The notes beneath the pieces were generated by a model. It saw only the letters and a list, made by a program, of their open reading frames with translations. It made no database searches and had not been told where the DNA came from. Shown here in pieces: positions 8,382-18,479 of a stretch of 64,000 nucleotides of DNA. A program made the translations under genes and the position numbers. Position 1 is the stretch's first letter; each line of letters begins with the position of its first letter. Location of the stretch: assembly GCA_027315385.1 (NCBI GenBank), contig DAHUYD010000061.1, forward strand, positions 1 to 64,000, read 5' to 3'. Source of the stretch: Acidobacterium sp. (GTDB lineage Bacteria > Acidobacteriota > Terriglobia > Terriglobales > Acidobacteriaceae).

Positions 8382-9086
8382 ATGTACAAGCGAGTGGTTC
8401 TGAAACTTTCCGGCGAGGCTCTGGCAGCAGGTCGTGGTTTTGGCGTAGATCCGTTGCGGATTCACGAAATTGCGGGTGAACTGGCCGACGTCCACCGCAT
8501 GGGCGTGGAAGTGGCTATCGTGGTTGGCGGAGGTAACTTTTTCCGCGGCGTTGCCGAGCAGGCGAAGGAGATGGACCGCGTTTCCGCCGACAACATGGGA
8601 ATGCTGGGCACGGTGATCAACGCTCTGGCTTTGCAGGACTCGCTGGAGAAGCTCGATGTGCATTGCAGGGTGATGTCCGCCATCGGCATGAACCAGATAT
8701 GCGAACCCTACATCCGGCGCAGGGCCATGCGGCACCTGGAGAAAGGCCGCATTGTCATCTTCGCGGCGGGAACCGGAAATCCATATTTCTCAACCGACAC
8801 AGCGGCATCGCTGCGCGCCATGGAGATCAAAGCGGATGTCCTGCTGAAGGCCACCAAAGTCGAAGGCATCTATGACGCCGATCCGGTCATCCGACAGGAC
8901 GCCGTCAAATTCGAGCAGATTACCTACATGGAAATCCTGCGGCTCGGGTTGAAGGTCATGGATACCACTGCGGTGAGTCTGTGCAAGGACAATAATCTGC
9001 CAATGATCATTTTCAAACTCAATCAGCCGGGCAATATCCGCCGCGTCATTTCGGGGGAAAAGGTCGGCTCACTGGTGACTGCCTGA
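8382..9086 (+). CDS. pyrH: UMP kinase
   Basis: Uridylate kinase phosphorylates UMP to UDP with ATP in the cytoplasm, an essential step of pyrimidine nucleotide synthesis. The protein has 234 residues from the chosen start [14 protein letters not shown], where the family begins; an in-frame ATG 18 bases earlier (8364) falls on a likely -10 box and would add six residues. Family motifs: KLSGEAL near the start, [54 protein letters not shown] and [14 protein letters not shown]. It stands alone here, without the usual tsf or frr neighbours. Confidence 0.97.
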   Translation: MYKRVVLKLSGEALAAGRGFGVDPLRIHEIAGELADVHRMGVEVAIVVGGGNFFRGVAEQAKEMDRVSADNMGMLGTVINALALQDSLEKLDVHCRVMSAIGMNQICEPYIRRRAMRHLEKGRIVIFAAGTGNPYFSTDTAASLRAMEIKADVLLKATKVEGIYDADPVIRQDAVKFEQITYMEILRLGLKVMDTTAVSLCKDNNLPMIIFKLNQPGNIRRVISGEKVGSLVTA

Positions 9087-9112
9087 GCGCTCAGGGCCAA
9101 ACCGTTTCACCG

Positions 9113-10288
9113 ATGATCGGGCCCTATGACGATGGAGCCGCGCGCGAGGCTGCGGGAGGCGTGGCGGCCTCTCAGACGGCAGTCATCCGGAAAGGGAGGG
9201 ACCATCTGCCGGCGCTGAGCGGCCTGCGGGCGTTCTCGGCGATGAACATCGTCTTCTTCCATTTCTTCAATCCGGAGTGGTTTGGGCCGTTTGCCCCCAT
9301 CGTCAAAAGCGGCTACACCTCGGTGAGCTTTTTCCTGCTGCTCTCCGGGTTTGTCCTGGCCTACAACTACTCCGACCGGGCGCAGAAGGGCCAGCTGAAG
9401 AAGAAGAATTTCTGGATTGCCCGGGTGTCGCGCCTGTATCCGATTTATCTGGTGGCGCTGCTGGTGTCCACCGGCATGCTGATGGCAGAGTGGCACGCGC
9501 GCTCGCACGCGCAATTTGTCTGGGGCGTGATTCTGACGCCGCTCATGATGCAGGGATGGAGCCCCTCGCTTTCCACCTTCTGGAACACGCCGGCGTGGAC
9601 GATGTCCACCGAGGCCTTTTTTTACCTGATCTTCCCGCTGGTCATCCTGTGGAAGCGGCCGAGGCATCTGGGCAAACTGGTGGCGCTGCTGCTGGGGCTG
9701 TGGTGCCTGGGGATGGTGCTGCCGGGCCTTTACCTGTGGATCCACCCGGATGGCGTGGCGCATATCACCCGGAATACGAACGGGTTCTGGATTCGGGCAC
9801 TGAAATTTACCCCGCCACCGCACATTCCATCCTTTCTGTTCGGCATTGTGCTGGCCGATGTGGATGGATTGATTCCCCGCGCTGGGGTGACGCGGCTGCT
9901 GCTGGCCGGGCTGGGACTCACGGGCGTTGTGGCCATGCTGTACTTCGGGAATTATTTCCCGTTCCCGATGATGCACGACGGGCTTCTGATGCCGTTTTTC
10001 GGGATGACGGTGCTCGGCCTGGCGGGGCGGAATCTGATAGCGCGGTTCTTTGGCCTGACTCCTCTGGTGTCTGTTGGGCAGGCGAGCTATTGTTTGTATA
10101 TTCTGCACTTTAACCTATGGGACCTCATCCATCGCCATCACATTATGGCGCGCCTGGGGCTCTCGAGATTCGAGCCATGGGTGAGCTACGCGGCGCTTGT
10201 GACGCTGGCGATCCTGGCAATGAAGTTCATTGAGAAGCCGGCGCAGAAGGCCATCAAGAGTCATTTCGGATTGAGCAACGGCATCTGA
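9113..10288 (+). CDS. Membrane acyltransferase (acyltransferase-3/OafA family)
   Basis: A 391-residue polytopic membrane protein of the family that moves acetyl or other acyl groups onto surface glycans, lipopolysaccharide or other envelope molecules. Early motifs fit: LPALSGLRAFSAMNIVFFHFF with the conserved Arg and His of the first helix, then FFLLLSGFVLAYNY and RVSRLYPIYLVAL with the R-x-x-R-x-x-P pattern. About ten hydrophobic helices follow, ending with VSYAALVTLAILAMKFIEKPAQKAI, the family signature. The first 30 residues before the conserved start are poorly supported and translation may begin later. It follows pyrH by 26 bases but need not share its promoter. The acyl acceptor cannot be told. 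Confidence 0.9.
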   Translation: MIGPYDDGAAREAAGGVAASQTAVIRKGRDHLPALSGLRAFSAMNIVFFHFFNPEWFGPFAPIVKSGYTSVSFFLLLSGFVLAYNYSDRAQKGQLKKKNFWIARVSRLYPIYLVALLVSTGMLMAEWHARSHAQFVWGVILTPLMMQGWSPSLSTFWNTPAWTMSTEAFFYLIFPLVILWKRPRHLGKLVALLLGLWCLGMVLPGLYLWIHPDGVAHITRNTNGFWIRALKFTPPPHIPSFLFGIVLADVDGLIPRAGVTRLLLAGLGLTGVVAMLYFGNYFPFPMMHDGLLMPFFGMTVLGLAGRNLIARFFGLTPLVSVGQASYCLYILHFNLWDLIHRHHIMARLGLSRFEPWVSYAALVTLAILAMKFIEKPAQKAIKSHFGLSNGI

Positions 10289-10328
10289 TCACGCCCGACG
10301 CAACCGGGGGCGGCAGCCGGATCGAGGG

Positions 10329-11303
10329 TTACGTCGAAGGCGAATCGGAATGGCTGGTCCTAATGGCGGCGCGGTTGCGGCCGGCGGATTTAGCCTCGTA
10401 CAGTGCCGCATCGGCGATGCTGAGGATCTCCATTTCCGACTCACCGCAGATGGGAGCAACCGTGGCTCCCAGGCTGACCGTGAGGGGGATGAGGGTTTCG
10501 GCGGCAGCGAACGGCTGAGCGGCGATGGCGGCGCGAATGCGCTCGGCGCCCGACTGGGTCTGGGCGAAGTCGCAGGTGGGCAGAAGGATGAGGAATTCCT
10601 CGCCGCCGTAGCGGCCGAGAACATCATAGGTGCGCGTGGCGCCTGCGATGCGTTGGGCGACTTCCTTCAACACCGCGTCGCCCGCGAGATGACCGTGCGT
10701 GTCGTTGATGACCTTGAAGTGATCGATATCCAGCATGAGGACGCCCAGCGAGGAGCGGGTGCGGAGGGTGCGCTCAATCTCGGTCCGGAGCATGTCGAGA
10801 ACGGCGCCGCGGTTCCACATCCCCGTGAGAGCGTCGTGCGTAGCCTGGAAGCGGAGTTTTTCCTGGGCGCTGAGCAGGTCGCGCTGCAGGGCGAGCATGC
10901 GCGTCCCAACGCGAAGCCGGGCATGGAGTTCACTCTTGTCAAAGGGCTTGGTGAGGTAGTCGTCGGCGCCGGCATCGAGGCCGCGCACGACATCCGGCGT
11001 ACGATCGCGGGCCGTAACCAGCAGGATGTATTGGTAAGGGCCGCAGCGGGAGGAGCGCGTGCGGCGGCAGAGCTCCAGGCCGTCCATGCCGGGCATCACC
11101 CAGTCCAGGATCATCATGCTCGGTGGATTCTCGCCGCGAAGGATCTCCCAGGCCTGCCTGCCGTCCTCGGCGATCGAAACGGAATATCCCCAGCTCTCGA
11201 GCCAGTGTTGCAGGATGCGCCGGAACATGGGATCGTCTTCGGCGATCAGAATCGCATCGTGGTCTCGCTCAGAGAGCTGGGGCGCGGAGGCAAGCTCTGT
11301 CAT
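10329..11303 (-). CDS. Response regulator with diguanylate cyclase output (REC-GGDEF)
   Basis: A 324-residue cytoplasmic protein. REC domain at about 15-135, with phospho-acceptor Asp67 ([10 protein letters not shown]) and the acidic pocket AEDD. GGDEF domain at about 150-318, with the active-site GGEEF at 233-237 and an RxxD product-inhibition site, Arg224-Asp227, five residues before it. It should therefore make c-di-GMP from GTP and be feedback-inhibited. Its ATG overlaps the stop of the hybrid kinase gene by 4 bases (ATGA), so the two are co-translated, and it is the natural end of that phosphorelay. Flagellar genes lie 8 kb away, a likely but unproven target. Confidence 0.95.
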   Translation of the reverse strand: MTELASAPQLSERDHDAILIAEDDPMFRRILQHWLESWGYSVSIAEDGRQAWEILRGENPPSMMILDWVMPGMDGLELCRRTRSSRCGPYQYILLVTARDRTPDVVRGLDAGADDYLTKPFDKSELHARLRVGTRMLALQRDLLSAQEKLRFQATHDALTGMWNRGAVLDMLRTEIERTLRTRSSLGVLMLDIDHFKVINDTHGHLAGDAVLKEVAQRIAGATRTYDVLGRYGGEEFLILLPTCDFAQTQSGAERIRAAIAAQPFAAAETLIPLTVSLGATVAPICGESEMEILSIADAALYEAKSAGRNRAAIRTSHSDSPST

Positions 11304-14300
11304 GCGGGTTCTCCGGCAGATGCAAAGACCCGCATTGCCTGGGTCAGGCCATCGATCTGTGCGGCGAACGAGCGAAATTCCTCGGAGGCGGCGGTCAGAT
11401 CTCCGGCGCGCGCCAGGTCTTCGAGACGGCGGGCGGAAGCGGAAATCCCGGCAACGCCGAAATAGCCAAGCTGTCCCTTAAGGCTGTGCGCGGTCTCGGC
11501 AGCGGCGGCTGCGTCGGCTGCTTCGAGGGCACGCCGGAGCGCATCGAGCTGCCGAGGCGCCTCCTCGACGAATATTCCAACCACTTCGTCGAGCAGGGCC
11601 TCATCGCCTCCAAGGTGTTCGAGGGTGAGGGCCTGGTCCCAGGACGCCGGGGCATGAGCCTCGGTAGCAGTGGCAAGGGCGGGCGCTTCGACACATTCAT
11701 CGGGGAAGAAGCCGCGGATCGCATCCGCCAATCCCTGGGAGGTAATTGGCTTGGTGAGGTAACCGTCCATGCCGGCGGCGAGACAGCGCTCGCGATCGCC
11801 CTGGAGCGCATGTGCGGTGACGGCGAGGATGAGCACATGGCTGCCGGTGTAGCGCTCAGCTTCGCGGATCTCCCTGGTTGCCGTAAAGCCGTCCATCTCG
11901 GGCATCTGAACATCCATCAAAACGAGGTCGAACGGCTGAGCGGCACTGCGAGCAAGTGCTTCGCGGCCATTGGCGGCAACGACGGCGGTGTGTCCAAGAT
12001 GCTCGACGATGCGTGTGGCCACGATCTGATTGACGTGATTGTCTTCGGCGACCAGGATGCGAAGACTGCGGCAAGGGCGGCCCGCGGGCGCTGGGGAAGT
12101 GGCTTCGGTTGCCGGCATATCTTCGGCGCCCATGGCGCGAAGAATGGCGAGCAGGAGTTCATGGCGGCGCACCGGCTTGTAGAGACACAGCGAGACGCCG
12201 AGCCGGCGGATGCGTGCGAAATCCATGCCACGCGCTGTGGAGGTAATCATCAGTATGGTCGGTGCGGGGATGCCCGGCATCTGGCGGATGCGCGCGATGA
12301 GCTCGAGACCGTCCATGGCGGGCATGTGCAGGTCGGTTAGAACAAGCTGGACGGGCTCCCCCGCCTGTTGCGCCTGGGCCAGATGACCCAGAGCTTCAAC
12401 CCCGTCGGAAGCGCCGGTGGGGCGGAGTCCGCAGCGCGTAAGCATGTGCTCCAGAATGCGGCGGCTGGTAGCGCTGTCGTCGACGACCAGGGCGCGCAGC
12501 CCGCGCAGCGAATCGGCGCGGGCGACCTGTTCGTCCCGCGCTGAGCCTTCAGCCGGCCGGAGGCGCGCCGTGAAGTGGAAGCGCGAACCATGGCCGAGCT
12601 GGCTTTCCACCCAGATGCGCCCCTGCATCGACTGTACCAGGCGAGTGGAGATGCTGAGGCCGAGGCCGGTGCCGCCGAATTCGCGGGTGGTGGAGGAATC
12701 CGCCTGCGCAAAGGGCTCGAAGATGGTCTGCCGCTTGTCTTGGGGAATGCCGATGCCGGTGTCGGAGACGATGAAATGCAGGAGGCATTCCTGCTCAGGC
12801 CCGGAGTCGAGCGCGACGGTGACGAAAACCTCTCCTCGGGCGGTGAACTTGATGGCATTGCCGGCGAGGTTGAGAAGAATCTGGCGCAGCCGGGCCGGGT
12901 CGCCGTGAACGGTCTCAGGAACATCGTCGGCAATCTCGCACAGCAGTTCCAGGGATTTTTCCTGAGCACGGGCGGCGAGAATTTTAAGGGTCTCCTCGAC
13001 CGTCTGGCGCAGCGAAAAATCGACGGAATCCAGATCCATGCGCCCGGCCTCGATCCGCGAAAAATCGAGGACATCGTTGATGACTGCGAGAAGCCCGTCT
13101 GCGGAGAGCCGGGCGGTTTCCAGACATTCGCGCTGTTCGGTGGTGAGGGGTGTGTCGAGGGCGAGCGAAGTCATCCCGATGACACCGTTGAGTGGCGTGC
13201 GGATTTCATGGCTCATGTTGGCCAGGAATTCGCTCTTGGCGCGGTTGGCGGCCTCGGCGGCGGCACGCAGGGATTCGGCTTCCTGCAATTGACGGCGGAT
13301 GGTGTGTGTCTGCGACCGGACCCGGCGGCGAAGCACGACGTTCCAGAAGACGATTCCCAGAGCCAGCGCGAGGAGTATGCCAAGCAGAACCAGGGCGTGG
13401 CGCGCCGTCCACCACGAAGGACGGACGAGCACCACGACATCCGCGGGTGAAGCCAGCAGGATCCTGACCGCCTGAGGCGTTTTGTTGGCTGCGGCCTGAA
13501 TGTAACAGATTCCGGTGACCTGAACACGGCTGCCCGGCTGCAGGTCGGCGGAGAAGACGTCTTTATTACGAGCCGGAAGGGCAGCGATGAATGGGATTCC
13601 CCGGTCCTTCAGAACGAGTGTTTTCTCGCCGGGACTGAGAGATTCGTAGAGCACCAGTCCCTGGAGCTGGATGGGTTCGGCATCATGGGCTCCACGCAGC
13701 GCCTCGGCAACCGTAAGCCGCACCGGAGGCGGAGGCGCGGCCGAGCCCGCGGCACGGTAAACGGCATCGTCCAGGACGGAGGTGTAATCGCCGATGGAAG
13801 GAAAGCCAACCACGTCGAGAATCTCGCCCACGGCAACATGAGCCGGAGAATCGCTGTGGATGAAGATGCCGTGATGCTCGCCCATCAGCGAGAACTGGCG
13901 GTCCCCCCAGGTGGAGGTGACAATGCCACGAATGTGCACGCGGTGACCGCCGCCGGCCTTGATGATCCGGGACGTGTCGGTGAGGGGCAGGGCAAAGGGA
14001 TCGCGAGGGCCGGGATCCAGCACCTGAACGTACGAGAGTCCAGGCATGTACAGGTGGACCCCATTGACCTGCCCGCGCTGGTTGAAGCGCGTGCCGCCGG
14101 CGGCGCTCACCCGGACTTTGGCGTCGATGAGCGAATCGGCGTCGATGCCATTGGCGTCCTCCGTAATGATATCGAGCAGATCCGCGCCGGAGGCAAGCGT
14201 CACGATGAGATTGGATTGGCCCGAAGCGGCATGGCCCGCATAGGCCGTAACGGCGCGTGGACGGCGGACGGAGCGGACGATGCCTTCGACCGAGATCCAC

Positions 14301-14791
14301 TGCGCGTCGTGCTGGTCAATCGAGATCTGATCGAAGCTGTAGAGCGGCGCGACGGGGAGTGGGGCATGACCGAGAAGGTGGAAGCGGGCGTGCAGCAGGA
14401 CAGAATCCACATTGCCGGGGCCGCTGATGGCGTCGACGCTGACCAGATCGCCTGCGGTCAGCGGAACCGGGGCCTGGCCGCGAAGATCGACAAAAATGCC
14501 GCCGGTTGCATCCATGAGGAACATGGAGCCCAGGATGGGATCGTAGAACGTGACCTGGGCGCGGCGCAGATGCACCGGCCAGCCGCGGAGTGCCAACCCC
14601 CGGGTAAGGTGGTGAGCAGCGCGCACCGAGTTGAGGATGGGGACGAAAGGTTCAGCTGCGCGCACTCCGCAACAGGCGGTGAGGAACAGAACAAACACGC
14701 CAGCGGCGGCCCGCGAGCGCAAGCGCAATGGAACGCCGGCCGCGCGCGCAGAGTACCGGCAGGACAGGGTGCCGCTGGGTCCAGCCTTCAT
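11300..14791 (-). CDS. Hybrid sensor histidine kinase with OB-like periplasmic repeats, two REC and an Hpt domain
   Basis: A 1163-residue BarA/ArcB-like phosphorelay protein. Order: signal sequence (about 25-46); a periplasmic region (about 50-450) built from four beta-rich repeats that look like OB folds (near 72-150, 164-245, 281-350 and 370-450); membrane helix 463-488; HisKA with His528 ([15 protein letters not shown]); HATPase at about 620-745 ([25 protein letters not shown]); REC1 with Asp820; REC2 with Asp960 ([13 protein letters not shown]); Hpt with His1102 (AHSLKGQ). The Hpt His can pass phosphate to Asp67 of the overlapping REC-GGDEF protein. REC1 is shorter in motifs but keeps VVDDS and its Asp. 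The ligand is unknown. Confidence 0.95.
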   Translation of the reverse strand: MKAGPSGTLSCRYSARAAGVPLRLRSRAAAGVFVLFLTACCGVRAAEPFVPILNSVRAAHHLTRGLALRGWPVHLRRAQVTFYDPILGSMFLMDATGGIFVDLRGQAPVPLTAGDLVSVDAISGPGNVDSVLLHARFHLLGHAPLPVAPLYSFDQISIDQHDAQWISVEGIVRSVRRPRAVTAYAGHAASGQSNLIVTLASGADLLDIITEDANGIDADSLIDAKVRVSAAGGTRFNQRGQVNGVHLYMPGLSYVQVLDPGPRDPFALPLTDTSRIIKAGGGHRVHIRGIVTSTWGDRQFSLMGEHHGIFIHSDSPAHVAVGEILDVVGFPSIGDYTSVLDDAVYRAAGSAAPPPPVRLTVAEALRGAHDAEPIQLQGLVLYESLSPGEKTLVLKDRGIPFIAALPARNKDVFSADLQPGSRVQVTGICYIQAAANKTPQAVRILLASPADVVVLVRPSWWTARHALVLLGILLALALGIVFWNVVLRRRVRSQTHTIRRQLQEAESLRAAAEAANRAKSEFLANMSHEIRTPLNGVIGMTSLALDTPLTTEQRECLETARLSADGLLAVINDVLDFSRIEAGRMDLDSVDFSLRQTVEETLKILAARAQEKSLELLCEIADDVPETVHGDPARLRQILLNLAGNAIKFTARGEVFVTVALDSGPEQECLLHFIVSDTGIGIPQDKRQTIFEPFAQADSSTTREFGGTGLGLSISTRLVQSMQGRIWVESQLGHGSRFHFTARLRPAEGSARDEQVARADSLRGLRALVVDDSATSRRILEHMLTRCGLRPTGASDGVEALGHLAQAQQAGEPVQLVLTDLHMPAMDGLELIARIRQMPGIPAPTILMITSTARGMDFARIRRLGVSLCLYKPVRRHELLLAILRAMGAEDMPATEATSPAPAGRPCRSLRILVAEDNHVNQIVATRIVEHLGHTAVVAANGREALARSAAQPFDLVLMDVQMPEMDGFTATREIREAERYTGSHVLILAVTAHALQGDRERCLAAGMDGYLTKPITSQGLADAIRGFFPDECVEAPALATATEAHAPASWDQALTLEHLGGDEALLDEVVGIFVEEAPRQLDALRRALEAADAAAAAETAHSLKGQLGYFGVAGISASARRLEDLARAGDLTAASEEFRSFAAQIDGLTQAMRVFASAGEPA

Positions 14792-15056
14792 GCGGATCGC
14801 CTCACAACAACCCGCAACGTTCCTCTCGCGGGCTCAAAGGTCTCTGCGCGCTGTTCCAGGGTTGTGTGCCTGCAACGGCCCTGGCCGCGGCGTAGTCCTG
14901 CAACCTCTATCGGCAGCTTTAGGAAAAAGTATATGGGCCGCGGAGGCGGCTGCCCATGCCGAAAGGGTGTGAAAACGTGCCTCAACGCCCGCGAATCTGC
15001 ACAAAGGTAATGGTTCACTGCCAGCGTGGCTGGTGGCGGGATGAGCGAGGATGAAT
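14792..15056. other. Intergenic region upstream of the hybrid kinase gene
   Basis: With the hairpin and the stop region of the beta-barrel gene that follow, about 320 bases without a gene. On the minus strand TATACT at 14928-14933 is a possible -10 box for the kinase operon, which would give a leader of about 130 bases. I see no tRNA, repeat or small ORF with a credible start. Confidence 0.35.
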
Positions 15057-15085
15057 AAAAAAAAGGCAGCCCCGAAGAGGCTGCC
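15057..15085 (-). terminator. Rho-independent terminator of the beta-barrel protein gene
   Basis: GGCAGCC (15065-15071) and GGCTGCC (15079-15085) form a 7-bp stem with a 7-base loop. On the minus strand the stem is followed by eight T residues (A-run at 15057-15064). It lies 30 bases past the stop of the minus-strand gene. Confidence 0.85.
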
Positions 15086-15115
15086 GTCAAGGATGGTGCG
15101 AGAACCAGGGTCAGT

Positions 15116-15724
15116 TCAGAAACGAATGCTTGGCCCGAAGGTCACGCGCATGTTGTTGTGCGTGCCATTGGCGAGATACAGTTCGTCGCCAACGTCCGCG
15201 CGGATGCCGACGGGGCCGAGAAAAAATTCAAGACCGCCCCCGGGATAAGCCGCGAAATGCGTTCCTCCTCCGCCGATCCCGTTGATGGCGTTGGTGACGC
15301 CGGTGGAGGAAACGTTATTGGGATTGCTGGTGCTGAAATCGACGAATCCCACCTGGCCTGTGACAAAAGCAGTCACTGCATGGCCCGCGCCGATCTCGAA
15401 TTTCGGTCCGAAAAGGCCGGTGAGAGGACGGAGCCTGGTATTGGCGAAGCTGGTGTTGATCCCTCCGCCGGACCCGTTGCTGGAAGTGCTGGTGTAGTTG
15501 CGGGCGAAGTCGTAGTCCATCTGAGCTTCCAGCGCCACCCAGCGATTGGTGTTGACGTCGAGGCGTCCGCCGAGACCGACGAAGTTAATGGGGCTGCTGC
15601 CCTGGTTGAAGCGCAGATAGCTGCCGTACACGCCGACCTCGACGTGATCGTAGCTCTGAGCGTTCACCCACGTCGGGGTGGCCAGAACAAGCGCCAGCCC
15701 AGCCAGCAGGGCAAATTGTTTCAT
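15116..15724 (-). CDS. Outer-membrane beta-barrel protein
   Basis: A 202-residue protein with a Sec signal (cleavage after WVNAQ, residue about 23), then alternating hydrophobic/polar strands (VEVGVYGSYLRF, FVGLGGRLDVNTN, WVALEAQMDYDF, AAYPGGGLEFF, MRVTFGPSIRF). It ends in Phe, the recognition residue for the BAM insertion complex. Size and strand count suggest an eight-stranded OmpW/OmpX-like barrel. A Gly/Ser/Asn-rich stretch in the middle is likely a surface loop. GGGAG lies 7 or more bases before the ATG and a strong terminator follows, so it is a single-gene unit. Substrate or function cannot be given. Confidence 0.85.
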   Translation of the reverse strand: MKQFALLAGLALVLATPTWVNAQSYDHVEVGVYGSYLRFNQGSSPINFVGLGGRLDVNTNRWVALEAQMDYDFARNYTSTSSNGSGGGINTSFANTRLRPLTGLFGPKFEIGAGHAVTAFVTGQVGFVDFSTSNPNNVSSTGVTNAINGIGGGGTHFAAYPGGGLEFFLGPVGIRADVGDELYLANGTHNNMRVTFGPSIRF

Positions 15725-15966
15725 GGGAATGACTCCCTCGCAGAAGATTGTCTTCCGGCAAACTCAGTAGGAACCGCTCTCTTCTTTGTGGCGAGAAGCA
15801 GGTTCCGCACTCCCAGATTTGGATGCCAGGGTTGCGGGCCCCGTTGGCGCGTCGGCGCGGAGCGGAGTTCAGATCACGCGTTCAAATGGCGATCCAGTCA
15901 CTGCGAAGAGCACCGGGGAGGCAACCTTTTGCTCTCGAGAACACTGTGACGAGAGATGTTAGTTGT

Positions 15967-17421
15967 TTAACTGCGGGCCCGGGCGACGCGCTCGTAGATA
16001 CCGACGTACTCGGCGGCCGAATGCGGCCAGGAGTAGTCCTGGGCCATGCCGTTGCGCATCAGCTGTTGCCACGCTTCCTTGTCGCGGAAGACCGCGAGCG
16101 CGCGCTGGATGGCCGCCAGGAAATCTTCAGGGCGGTAGCCCTGGAATTTGAAACCAGTGCCCGTTTGAGCCGCATCGTCCCACTCCTCGACAGTGTCCTC
16201 GAGGCCCCCGGTGGCGCGCACCACCGGGACGGTTCCATAACGCATGCTGTGGAACTGGCTCAGGCCGCAGGGCTCGTACCGCGACGGCATGAGGAAGATG
16301 TCCGACCCGGCCTCCACCTTGTGGGCCAGCGCCTCATCGTACATGATCTTGACCAGCGCTCTTCCGGGGAATCGCGCGGCCATGGAGCCGAGGAGGTTTT
16401 CGTAATACAGTTCGCCGGTGCCCAGCGCGCACAGGACGACGTCTTCCTGCATGAGCGATTCGGCGATCTGCTCGAGGATGTCGATCCCCTTTTGCGTGGT
16501 CAGGCGGCTCACGATCCCCAGAACGGCGGTGGAATCCGGTACCGTCCCTCCGCCGAAGGCGTGCAGCAGATCGCGGCGGCACTGGACTTTGCCGGCAAGG
16601 TTGGCGGGCGTGTAGTGCGCGGCGATGTTGCCGTCGGTGGCGGGATTCCAGTGCGAGTAGTCGACCCCGTTGAGAATTCCTGTTAGGTCTGCCGCGCGCT
16701 TTTGCAGAACGCCTTCAAGGCCTTCGCCGAATTCGGCGGTCTGGATTTCCTGGGCGTAACGCGGGCTGACCGTGGTCAGCCGGTCGGAGTAGACGATGCC
16801 GCCCTTCAGGAAATTGAACTGGTCGTAATACTCGGCGCGATCCATCGTGAAAATGTCCCAGGGCAGAAGCAGACGCTCGACAGTTTGCGCCGGGAAGAGT
16901 CCGTGATATCCGGCGTTGTGAATCGTGAGGATGGAACCGGCGTTGCGCAGGATGGGATCGAAGTAATAGAGCACCCGCAGGTAGACAGGCAGGAGCGCAG
17001 CCTGCCAGTCGTGCACGTGGAAGATGTCGGGAACACCGAGTTGCTTGGAGCCTTCCAGCACTGCGCGGCAGAACAGGCCAAAGCGCTCCCAGTTGTCGCG
17101 ATACTCGCCGCCGCTGGCGCCGTAGAGAAATTCCCGGTCGAAAAGCTCGGGGCACTCGACGAACCACGTCTGCACTCCGCCATCCCTGCCCCCGTCGAGG
17201 ATGCCGGCAAAGCGCGAATAGTAGGGGAAGGGAATCGTGAGACTGCGGATAGCGTATTTCTTCTCGGCGACGCGTTCGCGGACCTGGCGGTAATACGGCA
17301 GGTAAACGGAAACCTCGTGACCCAGCGCGGCGATCTCGCGGGAGAGGGAACCGACAACTTCTCCGAGGCCGCCGGTTCTGACCCAGGGCGCGCACTCCGA
17401 GGCGACAAAAGCGATCTTCAT
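15967..17421 (-). CDS. glgA: Glycogen synthase (ADP-glucose type)
   Basis: Transfers glucose from ADP-glucose to the growing alpha-1,4-glucan in the cytoplasm (GT5 family). The protein has 484 residues, usual for GlgA. It starts MKIAFVASECAPWVRTGGLGEVVG, containing the K-x-G-G-L nucleotide-binding variant as R-T-G-G-L; GGAG lies 6 bases upstream of the ATG at 17421. Other signatures: HVHDWQAALLP, TIHNAGYHGLF, ILNGVDYSHWNP, GIVSRLTTQKGIDI and the C-terminal MPSRYEPCGLSQFHSMRYGTVPVVRATGGL loop. The open frame running upstream is antisense to rsmA and is not part of the gene. It is divergent from rsmA. Confidence 0.97.
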   Translation of the reverse strand: MKIAFVASECAPWVRTGGLGEVVGSLSREIAALGHEVSVYLPYYRQVRERVAEKKYAIRSLTIPFPYYSRFAGILDGGRDGGVQTWFVECPELFDREFLYGASGGEYRDNWERFGLFCRAVLEGSKQLGVPDIFHVHDWQAALLPVYLRVLYYFDPILRNAGSILTIHNAGYHGLFPAQTVERLLLPWDIFTMDRAEYYDQFNFLKGGIVYSDRLTTVSPRYAQEIQTAEFGEGLEGVLQKRAADLTGILNGVDYSHWNPATDGNIAAHYTPANLAGKVQCRRDLLHAFGGGTVPDSTAVLGIVSRLTTQKGIDILEQIAESLMQEDVVLCALGTGELYYENLLGSMAARFPGRALVKIMYDEALAHKVEAGSDIFLMPSRYEPCGLSQFHSMRYGTVPVVRATGGLEDTVEEWDDAAQTGTGFKFQGYRPEDFLAAIQRALAVFRDKEAWQQLMRNGMAQDYSWPHSAAEYVGIYERVARARS

Positions 17422-17553
17422 TTGAGGCTCCGTACCGAATGGGATGCCGAAAGCTGAGGATAATGCATTTCGCAGAGGACGGTACCCGGGCTCGGCGATC
17501 GAAAGTCGGTCATCGTGTGCGTCGCAAGGCTCGGAAGTGAGAAGCTGAGAGAC

Positions 17554-18369
17554 GTGCGCAAGAGAAAGCCGAAACTGGGGCAGAATTTCCTGGTAAGCGC
17601 GACGGCTCAGGCGGCCATTGTGGACGCGCTCGGAGACCTGTCTGCGAGAACGGTGGCCGAGATCGGGCCGGGGCGCGGCGCTCTCACTGGAATGCTGGCA
17701 TCGCGGGCCAGGCGCCTCGTGGCGATTGAGCTTGACCCGCAGCTGGCGGCGCAGTTGCGGCTGGAATTTGCGGGGAGGCAGAACGTCGAGGTCCAGCAGG
17801 AGGATGTGCTGGCCACAGATTTTGCCGCGCTGCGGCAGGGCGGCGAGCGGCTGATGGTGGTGGGGAACCTTCCCTACTACATCACGTCGGAGATATTGCT
17901 GCGCCTCTTCCGGTATGCGGACCAGATTGAGCGCTCGGTATTGACAATGCAGCGGGAGGTGGGGGAGCGCGTCGCCGCGCCGCCGGGCGGCCGCGAGTAC
18001 GGAGTGCTGTCGGCTACCGCGCAATTGTATGCACGCGTGGAGAGATTGATGACCCTCCCCCCGGACGCGTTTTTCCCTCCTCCCGAGGTGCATTCCACGG
18101 TGCTGAGGCTGACCATGGCACCGCGTTTCGAGGAACTCGGCGTCGAGACGGACGCTTTTGTGGCGTTTCTCCGCGCCTGCTTTGCGCAAAAGAGGAAGAT
18201 GCTCGGAAAGAACCTGCGAAATGCCGGCCATGCCGCCGGCGCGGTAGCGGCGGCTTTGGAAGCAAGCGGGGTTGCGGCGACGGCTCGGGCGGAAGAAGTG
18301 GACCTGCCGGCCATGGCCGCGGTGTGGCGGCGCCTTCGATCCTGTAGCGTCGCCGGCGATGAAAAATGA
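17554..18369 (+). CDS. rsmA: 16S rRNA dimethyladenosine transferase (RsmA/KsgA)
   Basis: Dimethylates two adjacent adenines in the 3'-end loop of 16S rRNA during 30S assembly, using S-adenosylmethionine. The chosen GTG at 17554 gives MRKRKPKLGQNFL, as in the family; an alternative GTG at 17515 would add 13 residues, and neither has a strong ribosome-binding site. Motifs: GQNFL; the SAM-binding AEIGPGRGALT; LVAIELDPQLA; and the catalytic VVGNLPYYITSEIL. The C-terminal domain keeps PPDAFFPPPEVHSTVLRL and FAQKRKMLGKNLR. It is divergently arranged with glgA, and its neighbour DUF5996 gene begins 110 bases after its stop. Confidence 0.96.
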   Translation: MRKRKPKLGQNFLVSATAQAAIVDALGDLSARTVAEIGPGRGALTGMLASRARRLVAIELDPQLAAQLRLEFAGRQNVEVQQEDVLATDFAALRQGGERLMVVGNLPYYITSEILLRLFRYADQIERSVLTMQREVGERVAAPPGGREYGVLSATAQLYARVERLMTLPPDAFFPPPEVHSTVLRLTMAPRFEELGVETDAFVAFLRACFAQKRKMLGKNLRNAGHAAGAVAAALEASGVAATARAEEVDLPAMAAVWRRLRSCSVAGDEK

Positions 18370-18479
18370 TGGCGCTCGAGCAGCCGGGCGCGGGATTTTC
18401 CATCTCCCCCCGAGAGCAAGAGCGCGGAAACCGCCGAGGCGGGATAATCTGTGGCAGCGACAGGCGCGGAGGTCCCATC

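Noticed and set aside
13685-15010. A 441-codon plus-strand open frame across the hybrid kinase gene
   Set aside because: The opposite frame encodes a complete kinase with all motifs; this one has no recognisable domain.
17422-18231. An N-terminal extension of glgA of 270 residues
   Set aside because: It runs antisense through rsmA and has no GlgA-like sequence; GGAG and MKIAFVASE fix the start at 17421.
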